A DNA stretch of 64,000 bases from Citrus sinensis (taxonomy: Eukaryota; Streptophyta; Magnoliopsida; Sapindales; Rutaceae): positions 20,710,501-20,774,500 of the forward strand of contig NC_068561.1 of NCBI RefSeq assembly GCF_022201045.2. The letters are read 5' to 3'. Shown one piece after another: positions 61,401 to 64,000 of this stretch (its first letter is position 1; each line of letters opens with the position of its first letter). Below the pieces are notes generated by a model. The model was given only the letters and a program-made list of their open reading frames with translations. It ran no database searches and was not told the DNA's origin. The position numbers and the translations under genes were made by a program.

Positions 61401-63432
61401 CAAGGTTGTCTCGGTCTTTATAAATAACTCCTAAATTGTTGCAGGCTTCAGCACAATGGGGATTGAAATGAAAAGCAAGTTCATAGAACACAATTGCCTG
61501 TACAATATGATTTGGATTAATGAATTTAATTAAGAAAACTATAACACAAACACAGATGTGCACATGCATGCACAGACTCACATATAAAAATCCTTTCATA
61601 CGGTGACACACCAGCATGCAGACATCTTAACTTACCATGTCAAACTTGAGCATTTCGCCATAAGCAACCCCAAGATTATACATAGCATCAGCATAATGCC
61701 AGTTATAATACAACGCCTTCTTGTAATATGCCACACCCTGATTGATGTCTCCCTCCAATTTAACCTGAATATGGGATACCAGTCAGCCCAAAATCAAGAA
61801 GGAAAAATTTGGGCGGCTGCCATGATGGAGTACAGGAGAACAGTGCGACTGAGTTGACAAATGGAAAGGCTACAAAAGTAGCACGCCATGACAGAAAATA
61901 TGAACAATGAAGAACCTAGATGAATGAAAAGTGGTCATTTCATTATCTAGTACATTCTGTCAATAATTTACAAAAGCAAAGACTTGCTTTCAAAAATGAA
62001 GAAACAAATAAATCATCGGATAATTAATAAGTTTTAACAGAATCCCTATAATATCCTCATAACGTGGTGAAATACAACTACATTCTAAAATATTTTCTCT
62101 TCAAGAAACTACATAAACCATACTTTCTCTTTCAGTTATATCCTACAACATTGCATCATTTTTATTTTGATAGTGCAATATTTATTTTTCAATTAAAAGA
62201 ATGCAGAATCTGAGGAAAATGAAGAAAGATAGCAAGTTACTTCAACTAAAAGTTCTCATTAGAATAAATATAATAAAAAATTCAACATATGTCCATTACA
62301 GTAATTATACAGAGACACAACATTCAACTGTAAATTTACCAAATGCAAACTACTTGTTTTTGCGCAGCACTTTCAATAACAGAGTTTACCAAACTTTGAC
62401 TGCTTTTCTTCATGCTAAATTATTTCTTCAGCGCAGTTGAATTATTATTATTATTACTACTATTATTATTTGTTAGTAGTCATAATAGTCCGAAACTGGC
62501 ACCAAGGAGTTTCAAGCAATTTTCCTATTTATAAATAACATATGCAATGTCTCTACTAAATTTTTAATTGTCTCCACAATACAAAATTAGAAAAACCTTT
62601 GATACCAAGTCAAAGAAGGGGGACTGAAAATTGCTTCCATTCAATCTAAATAGTAAGAGTGCTCTGCCATATGTCTGTTTACAGTAAGAAATTTAAATCA
62701 TTGAGAAATATTAGAGAATGTGATGTTGAAATAATTCCAAGAAGATATCTGGTATGGAAAACCTATATATAATTAGAAGAAAAAAGAATATGGAGGCTGG
62801 AATATGACAAGAAAATAACCTTTGTTCCTAAATCTGTCAGGGCTATTGCCATATTGTTCTTTGCAATCTCAAAATTTGGTGACACAGCAAGACACCTGAC
62901 ACAGCAGCAACCAGGGCACAACTTCAGCAGAGGTCGAAGATACAACCAGAAGCTAAAGAAAAGTTTGAAGCTGAATACCTCTCATAACATGCAATTGCTG
63001 ACTCCAAGTCACCACGATTTTTATAGATGACACCCATGTTGCAGTATGCTTCAGCATACATGGGCCTCTCCAAAGCAGCCTTCTCATAGCAACCAAGGGC
63101 TGTGTCATATTGCATCAATTCAGAGTAGACAACACCCAGGTTATAATATGCAGGCTGCATGATTTAAGAACAAAAACATAAGCCAAGCTGTAAAATAAGT
63201 AAAAGAAAGGAAATTCAAGCAACAAACAATGCACAACAAAAAAGAAAAATAACAAAGAACATCATATTACAGCATAATGAGGATCTATTTTTAGAGCTTC
63301 ATAGTACTTCTGAATTCCATCCTGAGTGTTTCCAGCAAGCTTTAAGCTAGTTCCTAGATCTGTTAGAACAATTGCTAGGCACTCCGCAGCAGGTTTGTAC
63401 GAGGGATCCGCACTCAAAGCCTTATGATATGA
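55467..63432 (-). CDS. SPY: SPINDLY protein O-fucosyltransferase, 5' exons outside the window
   Basis: About sixteen exons on the minus strand are visible, from a TPR exon ending at 63432 to the stop at 55467. The first half is TPR repeats: [55 protein letters not shown] and [20 protein letters not shown] among them. The catalytic half has [52 protein letters not shown] and [22 protein letters not shown] resembles O-GlcNAc transferases but adds O-fucose, for example to DELLA proteins, and restrains gibberellin responses in nucleus and cytosol. The C-terminus ends [10 protein letters not shown]. Roughly the first 180-200 residues are missing because the gene runs past 64 kb. No break is seen in the visible part. 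Confidence 0.95.
56365..56381. repeat. C17 run in a C-rich tract
   Basis: Seventeen C within a longer C/A tract at 56340-56397, followed by a (CA)n run, in a SPY intron. Confidence 0.95.
57780..58032. mobile_element. MITE in a SPY intron
   Basis: The left end GACTTGTTTGGTATTTTGAG and the inverted right end GACCCTGTTTGGTGCTCTGG share the TTGTTTGGT/CTGTTTGGT core, followed by GCCAAAGCTATAAA versus GCAGCTGTGGCTTAA arms. The AT-rich interior (TTTTTAAATAATAAGTTTGA, AAAATCAACTTAGCTTCCAA) clearly matches the 34.87-kb element, so both belong to one family. It sits in an intron of SPY between 57451 and 58415. Confidence 0.75.
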
Positions 63433-63831
63433 CTGAGAAAAGTACATTATCAAGTTTCAGTAATAACCAGAAAGAACTAAAGCAAGCAAGTAGAAATTTA
63501 ATATAATGCAGAAGGCATAAGAAACTACAATAAAAAAGAAAATGAATGTTAATACAGAAGCATGCACAATAAATCAACAACTAATTATCAGCATGGTAAT
63601 TGACCAGAATGCTCTCTAGGTGTAAAGCAATAAAAAAAACTTTCATAAAATTTTATAAGTCTTGCAAATTACACAAGTATAAAACACATTTATTGAAAAT
63701 TCAGGGGAAAAAAGAAAAAAAAACAAGGAAGCATTTTTTCTCCTACTACAGAAGAAGAAAGGAGTGGAATATGTTAAAGGCCAAGAACCATGAAGCAACA
63801 AAGGAAGCTACCTTAGAATACTTAACCAAAA

Positions 63832-63850
63832 GAGAGAGAGAGAGAGAGAA
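63832..63850. repeat. (GA)n microsatellite
   Basis: A short GA dinucleotide run near the window end, upstream of the last visible SPY exon and probably in an intron. Confidence 0.8.
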
Positions 63851-64000
63851 AGTCCTTAATAGTCCCTCACTAATGAAATATATTTGTCCAGTTCAGGGAG
63901 AGAGAACTTAAGTAGCACTGAACCTGCCAATGGAAGAGGCAGCACCAATCTTTTTAAGCATGGTTTCTTAATTACCAGCTGTGGAGTCAGTTATTAAGTC

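Overview
This is nuclear DNA from a flowering plant, almost certainly a core eudicot. Genes are split by many short exons with GT-AG borders in AT-rich introns, intergenic DNA is about 70% AT with many small DNA transposons, and the proteins (TBL, CASP, SPINDLY, plant DCP1, DUF247, PHD-GNAT) are plant-specific or plant-type. The species cannot be fixed from sequence alone; the retroelement and gene style would suit a woody rosid, but that is a guess.

Layout. 0.35-2.8 kb: TBL-family O-acetyltransferase (+). 2.9-13.2 kb: LETM1-like protein of about 18 exons (-). 13.2-19.6 kb: gene-poor AT-rich DNA with transposon remnants. 19.7-20.7 kb: intronless F-box gene (+). 20.7-23.9 kb: intergenic with a 165-bp MITE. 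23.9-25.5 kb: small organelle-type RRM protein (-). 26.5-30.2 kb: decapping protein DCP1 (-). 31.2-34.2 kb: truncated Ty3/gypsy retrotransposon with one LTR and a broken gag-protease frame (-). 34.9-36.7 kb: MITEs and a DUF247 pseudogene (-). 37.1-38.0 kb: transposon ending just upstream of an intronless PHD-finger/GNAT gene (38.1-40.2 kb, +). 40.5-42.1 kb: non-autonomous hAT element with a perfect 8-bp target duplication. 42.3-43.3 kb: CASP-type Casparian strip protein (-). 44.5-48.6 kb: ELM1-like DUF1022 protein (-). 48.9-49.9 kb: a second hAT-like element, also with a perfect 8-bp duplication. 50.4-53.4 kb: PPIL1/CYP18-2 cyclophilin (+) with a 0.3-kb tandem duplication in its last intron. 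55.5-63.4 kb: SPINDLY O-fucosyltransferase (-), whose 5' exons lie beyond the window.

The genes are not an operon and have unrelated jobs (cell wall, organelle, RNA decay, chromatin, Casparian strip, mitochondrial fission, splicing, gibberellin signalling). What connects them is descent. From recalled Arabidopsis gene order, TBL, LETM1-like, RRM, CASP, ELM1-like and SPY match neighbours on the paralogous At5g06180-06230 and At3g11540-11570 segments. F-box, CASP and CYP18-2 match At2g36090-36130. The window therefore looks like a less fractionated version of an ancestral eudicot block. No wholly new multi-gene system was seen. The most notable items are the two intact hAT-like insertions, a mobile-element end inside a likely core promoter, matched MITE pairs, and an in-gene duplication in the PHD-GNAT gene.
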